Origin: an uncultured Bacteroidota bacterium
Lineage (GTDB): Bacteria; Bacteroidota; Bacteroidia; Flavobacteriales; Flavobacteriaceae
NCBI GenBank assembly: GCA_902515405.1
Contig: CABXUS010000009.1
Location: 1 to 48,655 of the forward strand
DNA: 48,655 nucleotides
Direction of reading: 5' to 3'
Part shown: piece after piece, positions 25,027-34,294 of the stretch
Layout of the letters: each line of letters begins with the position of its first letter
Numbering within the stretch: the first letter of the stretch is position 1
Translations under genes and position numbers: made by a program
The notes under the pieces: model-generated
Seen by the model: the letters and a program-made list of their open reading frames with translations, nothing else
Database searches by the model: none
What the model was told of the DNA's origin: nothing

Positions 25027-25956
25027 TTATTCTAAAATAAAGATCCAGGCATCCTTATTTTCATTTTCTTGTAGTTTTCTTAGAGCAATAACAGCATCTT
25101 TTCTGTTAGAAAAACTATCAAAGGATATTGGCAAAAGTCCTTTTTCATTTAATGGGAGTTTTGTAGGATTATACCCTTTTAACTTAAGATTCTTGAATAA
25201 ATTATCTGCGTTAGCTTTTACTCCAAATGCTCCTGCAACAATATGATATTTTTTTAATCTAACTTCAACTTCAAGCTCAAGCTTAATAGCTGGAATAGAA
25301 CCAAAATCAAAAATTGCACTTTCTACCCTTTGAATTGTTTTTTGTCTATTTTCTTTTTCAACAATTAATTTTTGTTGGAAACTATACTCCTCATATTCAT
25401 TACTTAAAAAAATTGTTGAAGCTATAATTACAACAAAAGCCGCTGCATATTTAAAAAATTCAGGGACCTTTCGATTGCTTGATTTCAATTTAAGGTCATT
25501 ATACTTTTTTAATGTTGAATCATTATATGTTGAAACTATTTTTAAATTCTTTTTATGGTATATACTTGGTAAACCAAATGATCCTAAAAAGTGATTAGAT
25601 TCTAAGTCGGGGTTAAAAACAATATTTTCATCGTTATTATAGCTTAATTCACCAATATTTTTAATAACGAGTGGTTCATTATTAAGCTTTTTTTTCCAAC
25701 TAATTACCTGACTATGGATTTTTTTTAAAGCATCTTTATATTCAATTCCAAGTTTATTTGAAATTAGATTTGCTATTAAACCATCGTTATTTTTTATTTT
25801 AGAATTAAAAGAAATTCTTCTTGAGGGAGGATAAAATTTTCCTTTATTTTCATCATATACAGAAGAAAACTTATTTACTATAAAGCTACCAAACCCAGGA
25901 ACTGTGACACAATCATTTGTGTAAAGTAAAACATTAATTGCTTGGGCTAATTGCAT
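25027..25956 (-). CDS. HU-CCDC81 / SPOR-domain membrane protein
   Basis: A 309-residue protein combining two CCDC81-like HU domains at the N-terminus (MQLAQAINVLLYTNDCVTVPGFGSF, residues 1-60, and a second to about 130), a linker, one membrane helix (FKYAAAFVVIIASTIFLS, about 168-185) and a C-terminal SPOR domain (KKYHIVAGAFGVKANADNL to DAWIFILE, about 234-309). SPOR domains bind denuded septal peptidoglycan, and the HU-like part is cytoplasmic in this topology. The layout is typical of Bacteroidota and suggests a link between cell division and a cytoplasmic partner. Confidence 0.9.
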   Translation of the reverse strand: MQLAQAINVLLYTNDCVTVPGFGSFIVNKFSSVYDENKGKFYPPSRRISFNSKIKNNDGLIANLISNKLGIEYKDALKKIHSQVISWKKKLNNEPLVIKNIGELSYNNDENIVFNPDLESNHFLGSFGLPSIYHKKNLKIVSTYNDSTLKKYNDLKLKSSNRKVPEFFKYAAAFVVIIASTIFLSNEYEEYSFQQKLIVEKENRQKTIQRVESAIFDFGSIPAIKLELEVEVRLKKYHIVAGAFGVKANADNLFKNLKLKGYNPTKLPLNEKGLLPISFDSFSNRKDAVIALRKLQENENKDAWIFILE

Positions 25957-25993
25957 TAAATAAATTTAAACTATTTTATTAAAAAAGTAGTAA

Positions 25994-26959
25994 TTAATAA
26001 CCAAGTTTTTTACGAACTCTATCCATAACTTGATTAGCTGTTTTAAATGCTTTTTTAGATCCCTCGCTTAGAATTTGATCAATCTCGTTTTTATTTGACA
26101 TTAAATAATTGTATTTTTCCCTTGGCTTAGAAAATTTATTCAAAATAAGATTTAATAATTCTTTTTTCGCGTCTCCATATCCAAAACCACCGCTTTTATA
26201 TTTTAATCTTAAGTCATCAATCATTTGATCTGAAGCTACTAAACTATATATTTTAAATACGTTACAAGTTTCTGGATTTTTAGGAGACTCTAAAGGTTTG
26301 CTATCAGTTTCTATTGACATTATTTGCTTCTTTAATAGCTTTTCATCCAAAAAAATATTAATAAGATTATTTTTGGATTTACTCATTTTTTCACCATTGG
26401 TTCCAATAACATACTTTGTCTGTTCATTTATTGAGGATTCAGGAACAATAAATGTTTCACCATATTGGTTATTAAATTTAATAGCAACGTCTCTTGTAAT
26501 CTCAAGATGTTGTAACTGATCTTTACCAACAGGTACTATTTCTGCATCATATAATAAAATATCTGCTGCCATTAACATTGGATATGCAAAAAGACCCACA
26601 TTGATATCTTTTAATTGACTTGATTTATCTTTAAATGAGTGTGCTAATGTTAACCTTTGATAAGGGAAGATTGAAGATAAAACCCAAGAAAGTTCAGTGG
26701 TTACTGGAACATCTGATTGTTTATAAAAAATTGTTTTTGCTGGATTAAGACCAAATGCTAACCAAGCAGCTGCGGTTGAATATGTATTATTAGCTAATTC
26801 TTCGGGGTCTTTAACTTGGGTCAAAGAATGCAAATCAGCAATAAATAAATACGAATCAGTATTTTTTAGCGAGGCTTCAATTGCAGGTATAATCGCACCT
26901 AAAATGTTGCCTAAATGAGGAGTTCCTGTACTTTGTATACCGGTTAAAATTCTTGACAT
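25994..26959 (-). CDS. trpS: Tryptophanyl-tRNA synthetase
   Basis: A class I aminoacyl-tRNA synthetase charging tRNA-Trp. From ATG 26959 it has 321 residues beginning MSRILTGIQSTGTPHLGN, where TPHLGN is the HIGH-like motif. GEKMSKSKNN is the KMSKS motif, and LAFGLNPAKTIFYKQSDVP and PVGKDQLQHLEITRD are conserved. A longer frame reaching 26998 adds 13 unnatural residues and would cover the promoter-like box at 26966-26973, so I reject it. It heads the four-gene minus-strand series to 23594. Confidence 0.96.
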   Translation of the reverse strand: MSRILTGIQSTGTPHLGNILGAIIPAIEASLKNTDSYLFIADLHSLTQVKDPEELANNTYSTAAAWLAFGLNPAKTIFYKQSDVPVTTELSWVLSSIFPYQRLTLAHSFKDKSSQLKDINVGLFAYPMLMAADILLYDAEIVPVGKDQLQHLEITRDVAIKFNNQYGETFIVPESSINEQTKYVIGTNGEKMSKSKNNLINIFLDEKLLKKQIMSIETDSKPLESPKNPETCNVFKIYSLVASDQMIDDLRLKYKSGGFGYGDAKKELLNLILNKFSKPREKYNYLMSNKNEIDQILSEGSKKAFKTANQVMDRVRKKLGY

Positions 26960-26965
26960 ACTAAA

Positions 26966-26973
26966 CAAAAGTA
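26966..26973 (-). promoter_or_regulatory. -7 box TACTTTTG immediately upstream of trpS
   Basis: Minus-strand TACTTTTG ends 6 bases before ATG 26959, with a TTG about 22 bases further upstream. The predicted transcript would be leaderless or nearly so. Confidence 0.5.
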
Positions 26974-27003
26974 ATAGTTTTACAGACATTAATAACAATT
27001 AAC

Positions 27004-27011
27004 TACTTTTG
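27004..27011 (+). promoter_or_regulatory. -7 box TACTTTTG immediately upstream of plsC
   Basis: Plus-strand TACTTTTG ends 4 bases before the GTG at 27016, mirroring the trpS arrangement. If used, transcription would begin at about the start codon. Confidence 0.45.
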
Positions 27012-27015
27012 ATCA

Positions 27016-27777
27016 GTGTTTAAGTTCATAAAAATCTGTCTATTAGGTATATGGAACATTTGGTTTTATGTTCTAGCTTTTATAGGTATAGTAATATCTT
27101 TTCCATTCTTAATTTTATTTTCATTAAAAGAAAGTTGGTACCCTTACTTTTTTTGGGTGGCAAAAAACATATGGTCAAATACTGTAATGTATGGAATGGG
27201 TTTTTATCCATCTATAAAATGGAAGGAAAAATTTGAAAAAGGTAAAAGCTATATGATTGTTTCAAACCACAAAAGCATGATAGATATTATGTTAATGCTT
27301 TCAGCATGTAAACATCCAGTGGTATTTGTTGGTAAAAAAGAATTGGATCGAATTCCAATATTTGGTTATTTCTACAGTAAAGTATGTATTCTAGTTGACA
27401 GAGACGATCCTCAAAGCAGAAAAGACGTATACGCTAAATCAGTTAAAAGAATTAGTAAAGGTTTATCAATTTGTATTTTTCCTGAAGGTGGTATTCCAGA
27501 GCCAGGTGTAATTTTAAAAGAATTTAAAAATGGTGCTTTTAGTCTTGCAATACAATTTCAAATTCCAATTGTTCCTATGAGTTTTTATGATTGTGAAAGA
27601 AAATTTCCATATTTTTTTGCTTATAATCATTTTGTAGGAAGTCCTGGCAAGCTAAGAGCTAATGTTCATAATTTTATTGAAACAAGAGGACTTACACAAG
27701 AAGATAAACAGCAATTAAAAGAAAAGGTATTTAGATTATTGAAAAATGATTTAGAAGCTACTATTTCTCAGAATTAA
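27016..27777 (+). CDS. plsC: 1-acyl-sn-glycerol-3-phosphate acyltransferase
   Basis: A 253-residue membrane-bound acyltransferase making phosphatidic acid from lysophosphatidic acid. A hydrophobic N-terminus (residues 5-35) anchors it. The catalytic motif is [11 protein letters not shown] (NHxxxxD), followed by [22 protein letters not shown] and the acceptor motif [11 protein letters not shown]. The start is GTG at 27016, since no ATG is in frame before the first membrane segment. It converges on recA with a 17-base overlap of the coding ends. Confidence 0.9.
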   Translation: MFKFIKICLLGIWNIWFYVLAFIGIVISFPFLILFSLKESWYPYFFWVAKNIWSNTVMYGMGFYPSIKWKEKFEKGKSYMIVSNHKSMIDIMLMLSACKHPVVFVGKKELDRIPIFGYFYSKVCILVDRDDPQSRKDVYAKSVKRISKGLSICIFPEGGIPEPGVILKEFKNGAFSLAIQFQIPIVPMSFYDCERKFPYFFAYNHFVGSPGKLRANVHNFIETRGLTQEDKQQLKEKVFRLLKNDLEATISQN

Positions 27778-28765
27778 GTAAATCAAAAATTTTCTTTTCT
27801 AACTCATCACACAATTCAGGATTGTCCTTTAGCAAAGCCTTAACTGAATCTCTACCTTGTCCAAGCTTGGTTTCTCCATAGCTAAACCATGAGCCACTTT
27901 TATCAATAATCCCTGCTTCGGTTCCAATATCAATAATTTCTCCTAGTTTAGAAATTCCTTCACCATACATAATATCAAACTCACAAACTCTAAATGGTGG
28001 GGCAACTTTATTCTTTACAACCTTGACTCTAGTTTTATTTCCTTTAGCAGTTCCTGAAGAATCTTTTAACTGAGTAGACCTTCTAATATCAAGCCTTACT
28101 GATGCATAAAACTTAAGTGCATTACCACCGGTTGTTGTCTCAGGATTACCAAACATTACACCTATTTTTTCTCTTAGCTGGTTAATAAAGAAAACTGTAC
28201 AATTAGTTTTACTTATAGTTGACGTAAGTTTTCTTAAAGCTTGTGACATTAAACGAGCATGAAGACCCATTTTAGAATCTCCCATTTCGCCCTCAATTTC
28301 ACTTTTTGGAGTTAAAGCTGCAACAGAATCAATAACTATTAAGTCGATTGCTCCAGATCGAATTAAGTTATCGGTTATCTCTAAAGCTTGTTCTCCATGA
28401 TCAGGTTGAGAAATAATTAGGTCATCAATATTAACCCCAAGGTTTTGAGCATAAAATCTATCAAAAGCATGTTCAGCATCAATAAAAGCAGCAATTCCTC
28501 CGGCTTTTTGACATTCGGAAATAGCATGAAGAGTTAATGTAGTTTTCCCTGAGGATTCTGGGCCATAAATTTCAATAACTCTTCCTCTTGGATAACCTCC
28601 AACTCCCAAAGCAAAGTCTAAGCCAATAGATCCAGTTGAAATTGATTCAACAACTTCATGAACAGAATCTCCCATCTTCATAACTGTACCTTTTCCGTAA
28701 GTTTTATCTAATCTATCTAATGTTAATTGAAGTGCTTTTAGTTTTGAGTCTTTGTCTGATGCCAT
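27761..28765 (-). CDS. recA: Recombinase RecA
   Basis: A 334-residue RecA, the ATP-dependent strand-exchange protein and SOS co-protease. [18 protein letters not shown] is the Walker A region, [21 protein letters not shown] Walker B and loop L1, and [22 protein letters not shown] loop L2. The length is on the short side because the acidic C-terminal tail is brief (SEK). The upstream region on the minus strand contains a direct repeat GTACTTT-TA-GTACTTT (28785-28800). Confidence 0.98.
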   Translation of the reverse strand: MASDKDSKLKALQLTLDRLDKTYGKGTVMKMGDSVHEVVESISTGSIGLDFALGVGGYPRGRVIEIYGPESSGKTTLTLHAISECQKAGGIAAFIDAEHAFDRFYAQNLGVNIDDLIISQPDHGEQALEITDNLIRSGAIDLIVIDSVAALTPKSEIEGEMGDSKMGLHARLMSQALRKLTSTISKTNCTVFFINQLREKIGVMFGNPETTTGGNALKFYASVRLDIRRSTQLKDSSGTAKGNKTRVKVVKNKVAPPFRVCEFDIMYGEGISKLGEIIDIGTEAGIIDKSGSWFSYGETKLGQGRDSVKALLKDNPELCDELEKKIFDLLNSEK

Positions 28766-28784
28766 GAAAGGAAATTTTAAATTT

Positions 28785-28800
28785 AAAGTACTAAAAGTAC
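28785..28800. promoter_or_regulatory. Direct repeat upstream of recA
   Basis: AAAGTAC, TA, AAAGTAC on the plus strand (GTACTTT twice in the recA direction), 20-35 bases before the recA ATG. It contains a near -7 box TACTTTTA. It may be a promoter and operator for recA, but no LexA-like regulator is seen in the window. Confidence 0.35.
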
Positions 28801-28834
28801 ATTTTATTTAATAAAAATCATAATTTAAAAAAGC

Positions 28835-28842
28835 TACATTTG
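28835..28842 (+). promoter_or_regulatory. -7 box TACATTTG for trhO-gldH-PBP1A operon
   Basis: An exact TAnnTTTG match 29 bases before ATG 28872, the first gene of the tightly spaced trhO, gldH, PBP1A, DUF5009 series. Confidence 0.5.
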
Positions 28843-28871
28843 TAAAGAATTTTTACCTGATTTAAATAGTA

Positions 28872-29900
28872 ATGGAACTTTATAATAAGCTTAGTAAAAA
28901 AGATAGGATTAAACTTATTGAAAAGGCAGGAGAAAAAAGGTTTACATTGTCTTTTTATAAGTATGAATTAATTAAAAATCTAGAAATTTTTAGAAATTTT
29001 TTGTTTGTACAATTCAATTCTATTGATGTTCTAGGAAGAATTTATATTGCTAATGAAGGTATAAATGCTCAATTATCTTTAGCAGCAAAAAATATAGATT
29101 TATTAAAAAAAATTCTTGATGAAATTTCCTTTTTAAAAAACGTAAGACTAAATATTGCTATTGAACATGATAATCAGTCTTTTCTTAAACTAAAAATTAA
29201 AATTAGAGATAAAATTGTTGCAGATGGTTTAGGAAATGATGAGTATGATTTAAAAAATAATGGTATTCACGTTAATGCAAGAGAGTTTAATAAATTATTG
29301 AATGATAAAAATACTATAGCAATCGATATGAGAAACCACTATGAAAGTGAAATTGGACATTTTGAAGGCGCATATCTTCCTAATGTTGATACTTTTAGAG
29401 AATCATTACCAATAATAAATAAAAAATATAGTAAATACAAAAAGGATAAAAAAATTCTTATGTACTGTACTGGTGGTATTAGGTGTGAGAAAGCCAGTTC
29501 TTATCTTATGCAAAATGGATATGAAAACGTATTCCAATTAGATGGCGGAATAATTGAATACACACGACAAGTAAAATATGAAAAAATTCAAAATAAATTC
29601 ATTGGTAGGAATTTTGTATTTGACAATAGACTATCTGAAAGAATTTCTGATAAAATAATTTCTAAATGTCACCAATGTGGAAATAAATGTGATGAACATG
29701 TAAATTGTAATAATGAAGCCTGTCACCTTCTTTTTATTCAATGTGAAAAATGCAGATTTAGATATAATGGTTGCTGTAGCAGTGATTGTAAAGATATTTT
29801 TCAATTACCTGTTGATGTCCAGAAACAACTTAGAAAAGGAAAAAAAAATAGTAACAAAATTTTTAAGAAAGGGAGGTTTAAACAAAAGTTATTTAAATAA
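28872..29900 (+). CDS. trhO: tRNA uridine(34) hydroxylase TrhO (rhodanese-domain)
   Basis: A 342-residue protein of the UPF0176/YceA family; TrhO hydroxylates the wobble uridine of certain tRNAs in an oxygen-dependent way. An N-terminal acylphosphatase-like domain (GRIYIANEGINAQLS) precedes the rhodanese domain, whose active loop is CTGGIRCEK (Cys199). The C-terminus holds a Cys-rich putative zinc region (CHQCGNKCDEHVNCNNEAC, then CEKC and CCSSDC). Its TAA overlaps the gldH ATG by one base (TAATG). Confidence 0.93.
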   Translation: MELYNKLSKKDRIKLIEKAGEKRFTLSFYKYELIKNLEIFRNFLFVQFNSIDVLGRIYIANEGINAQLSLAAKNIDLLKKILDEISFLKNVRLNIAIEHDNQSFLKLKIKIRDKIVADGLGNDEYDLKNNGIHVNAREFNKLLNDKNTIAIDMRNHYESEIGHFEGAYLPNVDTFRESLPIINKKYSKYKKDKKILMYCTGGIRCEKASSYLMQNGYENVFQLDGGIIEYTRQVKYEKIQNKFIGRNFVFDNRLSERISDKIISKCHQCGNKCDEHVNCNNEACHLLFIQCEKCRFRYNGCCSSDCKDIFQLPVDVQKQLRKGKKNSNKIFKKGRFKQKLFK

Positions 29901-30382
29901 TGATTAAACAAAAATTATACATACCATTTATTTTAGTTTTAATATTATTAATTTCTTGTAAAGATGAAAATATTCTTTATTTAGATTTTCAAAATTTAAA
30001 TGGTAATTGGCATAAGAATAATGAAATTGAATTCAATTTTGAATCATCTGAATCACTAGTTGATATTAGTGTAATACTTAGAACAGACAATTTATATCCC
30101 TTTTCTAATATTTTTTTAATTTCTTCAATAAAAAATGGTAATAGAATTTTTTTTGACACGATAAGTTATACATTTGAAAATGATACTAAAAAATGGTATG
30201 ATGCTCAAATGTCCTCAATAAAAAATAGTAAGATTTCAGTTAAAAAACATTTTAAAATTGATTCTGGATTAATAAACTTTAAAGTTAAACATGCTATCAG
30301 ATATCTAGATAGCATAATGCCTCAAACGAAATTAGATGGTATCTTAGATATAGGTTTAATCGTTGAAAAATCAAATAAATGA
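29900..30382 (+). CDS. gldH: Gliding motility lipoprotein GldH
   Basis: A 160-residue lipoprotein (LLISC, Cys20). FQNLNGNWHKNNEIEFNFE and ILRTDNLYPFSNIFLISS are the recognisable GldH blocks, followed by TKLDGILDIGLIVEK at the end. In Flavobacterium johnsoniae GldH is needed for gliding and for the stability of the motility/T9SS machinery. Its presence upstream of the class A PBP is a typical Flavobacteriia gene order. Overlaps: TAATG with trhO and ATGA with the PBP. Confidence 0.9.
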   Translation: MIKQKLYIPFILVLILLISCKDENILYLDFQNLNGNWHKNNEIEFNFESSESLVDISVILRTDNLYPFSNIFLISSIKNGNRIFFDTISYTFENDTKKWYDAQMSSIKNSKISVKKHFKIDSGLINFKVKHAIRYLDSIMPQTKLDGILDIGLIVEKSNK

Positions 30383-32673
30383 AAAAATATAGACTTCAAG
30401 TTGTTGTTTTTTGGTTATTGTTTTTATCATTTATTTTTTGTTTATACGGAGTTTTTTATTTTGCGTCTTTAGGCAAACTTGGGGAGATGCCAGATTTTAG
30501 ACAATTAGAAAACCCTAAAACTAATTTCGCTTCAGAAATCATTTCATCTGATAATAAAGTACTAGGTAAATATTATTTTAATGATAATCGAACTCCAATT
30601 GATTATAATGAATTAAATCCAAAAACTATAGAGGCCCTAATTGCAATTGAAGATGAACGGTTTTTCAGTCACCCAGGTATAGATTTAAAAGCGACTATTA
30701 GAGCGATTGTTTTTTTAAATACTAGAGGAGGTGCAAGCACAATATCTCAACAACTAGCAAGGCAACTTTTTGTAGGTGTAAGATCTCGAAATATTTTTCA
30801 GGCAGTAATTCAAAAAATTAAAGAATGGGTTATTGCTGTTGAGCTAGAAAAACAATACACAAAAGAAGAAATTATAACTATGTATTTAAATATTTATGAT
30901 TTTGGATATTATGGAGACGGAATAAAATCAGCTTCAAATATTTACTTTTCTAAAGAGCCTAAGGATTTAAAAATTGAAGAATCCGCAATGCTTGTTGGAA
31001 TGCTTCAAAACTCATCATACTATGACCCATTTCGTAGGCCTGAAATAACTAAAAATAGAAGAAATTTAGTTTTTAATCAAATGGAAAAAAATAAGTTTAT
31101 TTCAACTAAATTAAAAGACTCATTAAAAGAACTTCCCCTTGAACTTGAATACAACCCACAATCGCATAGAAGAGGACTAGCAACTTACTTTAGATCTTAT
31201 CTAAGGGGGTTTATGAAAGATTGGGCAGCTAAAAATTTAAAAAAAGATGGAACAAAATATAATCTATATGTAGATGGATTAAAAATTTACACAACTGTAA
31301 ATGCTGAAATGCAACAATATGCTGAAGAGTCTGTAAAAGAGCATATGAAAAATTTACAAAAAGAATTCTTTAGACAAAATGATACGTTATCAACTGCTCC
31401 ATTTAGGGACCTGGATGAAGATCAAGAGGAATCAATTATGAAAAGAACTATGAGAAGATCTGAAAGATGGAGAAAAATGAGATTGTTAGGAAAAACAAAT
31501 GAAGAAATTGAAATCTCATTTGAAATTCCAACTAATATGACTGTTTTTTCATGGGATGGTGATATAGATACTATTATGAAGCCAGTTGATTCAATAAGGT
31601 ATTATAAGCATTTCTTACAGGCGGGTATGATGTCAATGAATCCTCAAAATGGTCATGTTATGACATGGGTTGGTGGTATTGACTACAAGAGCTTTCAATA
31701 TGATCATGTAATGCAAAGTAAAAGACAAATTGGCTCAACATTTAAACCTTTTTTATATGCTACTGCAATTGATCAGCTTAAACTATCTCCATGTGATGTT
31801 TTCCCCGATATGATTCATTGTATTGAGCCTTACAAGTATGGTAATCCTGAACCCTGGTGTCCGACTAATTCAAGCGATAAATATGGTGGAATGAGAACCC
31901 TAAGTAATGCTTTGGCTAATTCAAAAAATACTATTAGTGCACAACTTATTGATAAAGTAGGTCCAAAGCCAGTTGCAGATTTAGCTAGGAGCTTAGGTGT
32001 TTCTTCAAACGTTCCAAATGTACCTGCAATTGCCTTGGGAACACCTGATTTAAGTATCTATGAAATGGTTGGTGCATATGGAACTTTCGCAAATAAAGGG
32101 ATATACGTTAAGCCTGTAATGGTTACAAGAATTGAAGATAAAAATGGAACTCTAATTTATCAATATAAACCTGAAACTAGAGATGTGTTAAGTGAAGAAT
32201 CTTCGTATGTTACACTGAATTTATTGGAGGGTGTTACAAAATTTGGTTCAGGCGCAAGATTAAGACATAATATCCCTGAAGATGAAAGAAATTATGTATA
32301 TAAAAATGTTGTAACAGGATATCCATATAAGTTTAATAATGCTATTGCCGGTAAAACAGGAACAACACAGAATCAAAGTGACGGTTGGTTTATTGGTATG
32401 GTTCCTAATTTAGTAACTGGTGTATGGGTTGGTGGCGAAGATCGATCAATCCATTTTGAAGAAATTGCTTACGGACAAGGTGCAACAATGTCGTTACCAA
32501 TTTGGGGATTATTCATGAAAAAATGTTATGAAAGTGAGACATTAAATGTTTCTACAGATGATTTTGATAAACCTGAAAATATGGATATAATTATTGACTG
32601 CTCCAAGATTAAACCAATGGAAATTGAAGACGAAAGTGAAGACATAAATGATTTGCTAGGAATTGGAAAATAA
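30379..32673 (+). CDS. Class A penicillin-binding protein 1A
   Basis: A 764-residue bifunctional peptidoglycan glycosyltransferase and transpeptidase. One membrane helix (residues about 8-30) is followed by the GT51 domain with EDERFFSHPGIDLKA (catalytic Glu91) and GGASTISQQLARQLF. The transpeptidase domain has SxxK as GSTFKPF, SxN as SKNT, and KTGTTQNQSDGWFIG. The C-terminal tail is short and acidic. It cross-links the cell wall during growth. The start overlaps the gldH stop as ATGA, and the acyltransferase gene starts 3 bases after its stop. Confidence 0.96.
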   Translation: MKKYRLQVVVFWLLFLSFIFCLYGVFYFASLGKLGEMPDFRQLENPKTNFASEIISSDNKVLGKYYFNDNRTPIDYNELNPKTIEALIAIEDERFFSHPGIDLKATIRAIVFLNTRGGASTISQQLARQLFVGVRSRNIFQAVIQKIKEWVIAVELEKQYTKEEIITMYLNIYDFGYYGDGIKSASNIYFSKEPKDLKIEESAMLVGMLQNSSYYDPFRRPEITKNRRNLVFNQMEKNKFISTKLKDSLKELPLELEYNPQSHRRGLATYFRSYLRGFMKDWAAKNLKKDGTKYNLYVDGLKIYTTVNAEMQQYAEESVKEHMKNLQKEFFRQNDTLSTAPFRDLDEDQEESIMKRTMRRSERWRKMRLLGKTNEEIEISFEIPTNMTVFSWDGDIDTIMKPVDSIRYYKHFLQAGMMSMNPQNGHVMTWVGGIDYKSFQYDHVMQSKRQIGSTFKPFLYATAIDQLKLSPCDVFPDMIHCIEPYKYGNPEPWCPTNSSDKYGGMRTLSNALANSKNTISAQLIDKVGPKPVADLARSLGVSSNVPNVPAIALGTPDLSIYEMVGAYGTFANKGIYVKPVMVTRIEDKNGTLIYQYKPETRDVLSEESSYVTLNLLEGVTKFGSGARLRHNIPEDERNYVYKNVVTGYPYKFNNAIAGKTGTTQNQSDGWFIGMVPNLVTGVWVGGEDRSIHFEEIAYGQGATMSLPIWGLFMKKCYESETLNVSTDDFDKPENMDIIIDCSKIKPMEIEDESEDINDLLGIGK

Positions 32674-32676
32674 ATC

Positions 32677-33747
32677 ATGAAAAGACTTCTATCATTAGAT
32701 TTTTTTAGAGGGCTTACAATTGCGGGGATGATTATTGTTAATGACCCTGGAAGTTGGTCTCATGTTTACGCGCCATTACTTCATGCAGAATGGCACGGTG
32801 CTACACCAACCGATTTAGTTTTTCCATTCTTTCTTTTTATTGTTGGCGTTTCTATTAAACTGTCTTTAAGTAAATTAAAATCTAATCCACATTCAATTAT
32901 TTATCTTAAAATTTTAAAAAGGAGTTTTATAATATTTGGGCTTGGAATTTTCCTTTCATTATTCCCAAACTTTGATTTTGAAAATTTAAGAATTGCTGGT
33001 GTTTTACAAAGAATTGCACTAGTCTATTTAGCTTGCTCAATATTATTTCTCAATTTAAATTTCAAATCACAACTTTACACAGCAATCGGGCTATTAATTA
33101 TTTATTGGATTTTTATGATGTTTGTTCCTTTTGATGGAAATCCTGCAGGCACTCTTGAGCCCGGTAAAAACTTTGCAGCATGGATTGATAGGTTTATTGT
33201 TCCTGGAAGAATGTATCAAGAAACATGGGATCCTGAGGGGCTTTTCAGTACCATCCCTGCTATTGCTAGTGGGATTTCAGGTATGATTTGTGGAAAAATC
33301 ATCAAAGAAGATTCAGAAAAAATAGTCAAGCTCTTTTTTTGGGGAACAATTTTACTAATTATAGCTCATTTTTGGGATTACATTTTCCCTATAAATAAAC
33401 ATATATGGACCAGTTCATATGTGTTATATTCATCAGGACTAGCAATGATTATCTTAGCAGCTTCAATGTGGCTTATTGATGAAAAAAAATACACTTCAAA
33501 TATTAAATTTGGATTGGTATTTGGTTCAAATGCAATAGTCGCTTACGTGTTGCATGGCATTGTATGGAGAATTTTTCAGTTTCCTTTAATTGGAGGGGTT
33601 GGGTTTCAACAATTTTGGATGGATACTGGGATTGAGCTTGGGCTTTCTGCTAAGTTTATATCACTTGATTGGGCTATTTTTTACACTTTTATTATTTATA
33701 CGATCGTTTATCAATTATATAAAAGAAAAATTTTCATCAAAATTTAA
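32677..33747 (+). CDS. DUF5009/HGSNAT-like multispan acyltransferase
   Basis: A 356-residue polytopic membrane protein with about ten helices. RLLSLDFFRGLTIAGMIIVND is the classic start of DUF5009 and heparan-alpha-glucosaminide N-acetyltransferase-like proteins; LHAEWHGATPTDLVFPFFLF includes the His/Asp pair of the proposed active site, and FGSNAIVAYVLHG is a further conserved block. It may acetylate amino sugars during glycan or peptidoglycan recycling; the family's bacterial substrate is not settled. It is the last gene of the trhO series. Confidence 0.9.
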   Translation: MKRLLSLDFFRGLTIAGMIIVNDPGSWSHVYAPLLHAEWHGATPTDLVFPFFLFIVGVSIKLSLSKLKSNPHSIIYLKILKRSFIIFGLGIFLSLFPNFDFENLRIAGVLQRIALVYLACSILFLNLNFKSQLYTAIGLLIIYWIFMMFVPFDGNPAGTLEPGKNFAAWIDRFIVPGRMYQETWDPEGLFSTIPAIASGISGMICGKIIKEDSEKIVKLFFWGTILLIIAHFWDYIFPINKHIWTSSYVLYSSGLAMIILAASMWLIDEKKYTSNIKFGLVFGSNAIVAYVLHGIVWRIFQFPLIGGVGFQQFWMDTGIELGLSAKFISLDWAIFYTFIIYTIVYQLYKRKIFIKI

Positions 33748-33754
33748 TTATCAT

Positions 33755-33770
33755 TACATTTAGCGCTAAA
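33755..33770 (+). promoter_or_regulatory. Near -7 box with adjoining 12-bp palindrome
   Basis: TACATTTA (33755-33762, one mismatch to TAnnTTTG) runs into TTTAGCGCTAAA (33759-33770), a perfect palindrome that would lie at the transcription start of the tandem lipoprotein genes. A possible operator. Confidence 0.35.
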
Positions 33771-33782
33771 ATTAAAAATATT

Positions 33783-34292
33783 ATGAAAAAGTTATTTTAC
33801 ACACTATTAGGGTTGTTCCTAATAACTTCATGTGAGACTTCAGCTCCATGTGAAAAAGAAACTAATGGTTTTGGTCCATATGATGGTCAAACTGTATATC
33901 TAGGATCTCAGGAAACAGTTGATGTTTTTACAGCAATTGATGCTGCCTGGGCTGCAAGAGATTATGAAACTTTAAAATCTTTCATTGTTGATGGTGGTAA
34001 TTTTTCGTTTGCTGACGGAACTGTCGTAACTACAGGAGATGATTTTATTGCTTACATTGATGCAGAATATCAAGAAGCTATTGAAAATAGTGAAGACTGG
34101 GGTTGGACAACAGATTATGCGTTTGCTGCATACCCTGCTGGATCTGATGACCCGGAAGCTGGAAATCAAGTTGGTGAATGGGTTAATGCTCAATTCACTT
34201 CACCTGACGGTAGATATGTTGAATGGTATCACATTGCTGATGGTAAACTTTACAATTGGAATCAAGCTAAGGCTGAAATTATAAAAGAATAA
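33783..34292 (+). CDS. NTF2-like lipoprotein, first of a tandem pair
   Basis: A 169-residue lipoprotein (LITSC, Cys17). The mature domain is NTF2-like: ETVDVFTAIDAAWAARDYETLKSFI, then FADGTVVTTGDDFIAYIDAEY, GEWVNAQFTSPDGRYVEWYHIADGKL and a final strand. It is clearly paralogous to the next gene, sharing AIDxAWxxRDYETLKSxxxD, GEWVxAxFT and EWYxIxDGKL. Small-ligand binding is plausible but unproven. A palindrome and a near -7 box lie upstream. The second copy begins 2 bases after the stop. Confidence 0.82.
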   Translation: MKKLFYTLLGLFLITSCETSAPCEKETNGFGPYDGQTVYLGSQETVDVFTAIDAAWAARDYETLKSFIVDGGNFSFADGTVVTTGDDFIAYIDAEYQEAIENSEDWGWTTDYAFAAYPAGSDDPEAGNQVGEWVNAQFTSPDGRYVEWYHIADGKLYNWNQAKAEIIKE

Positions 34293-34294
34293 AT

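Noticed and set aside
26960-26998. Longer trpS start at 26998 with 13 extra residues.
   Set aside because: The added residues are not family-like and the region holds the -7 box. The MSRILTG start matches TrpS proteins.
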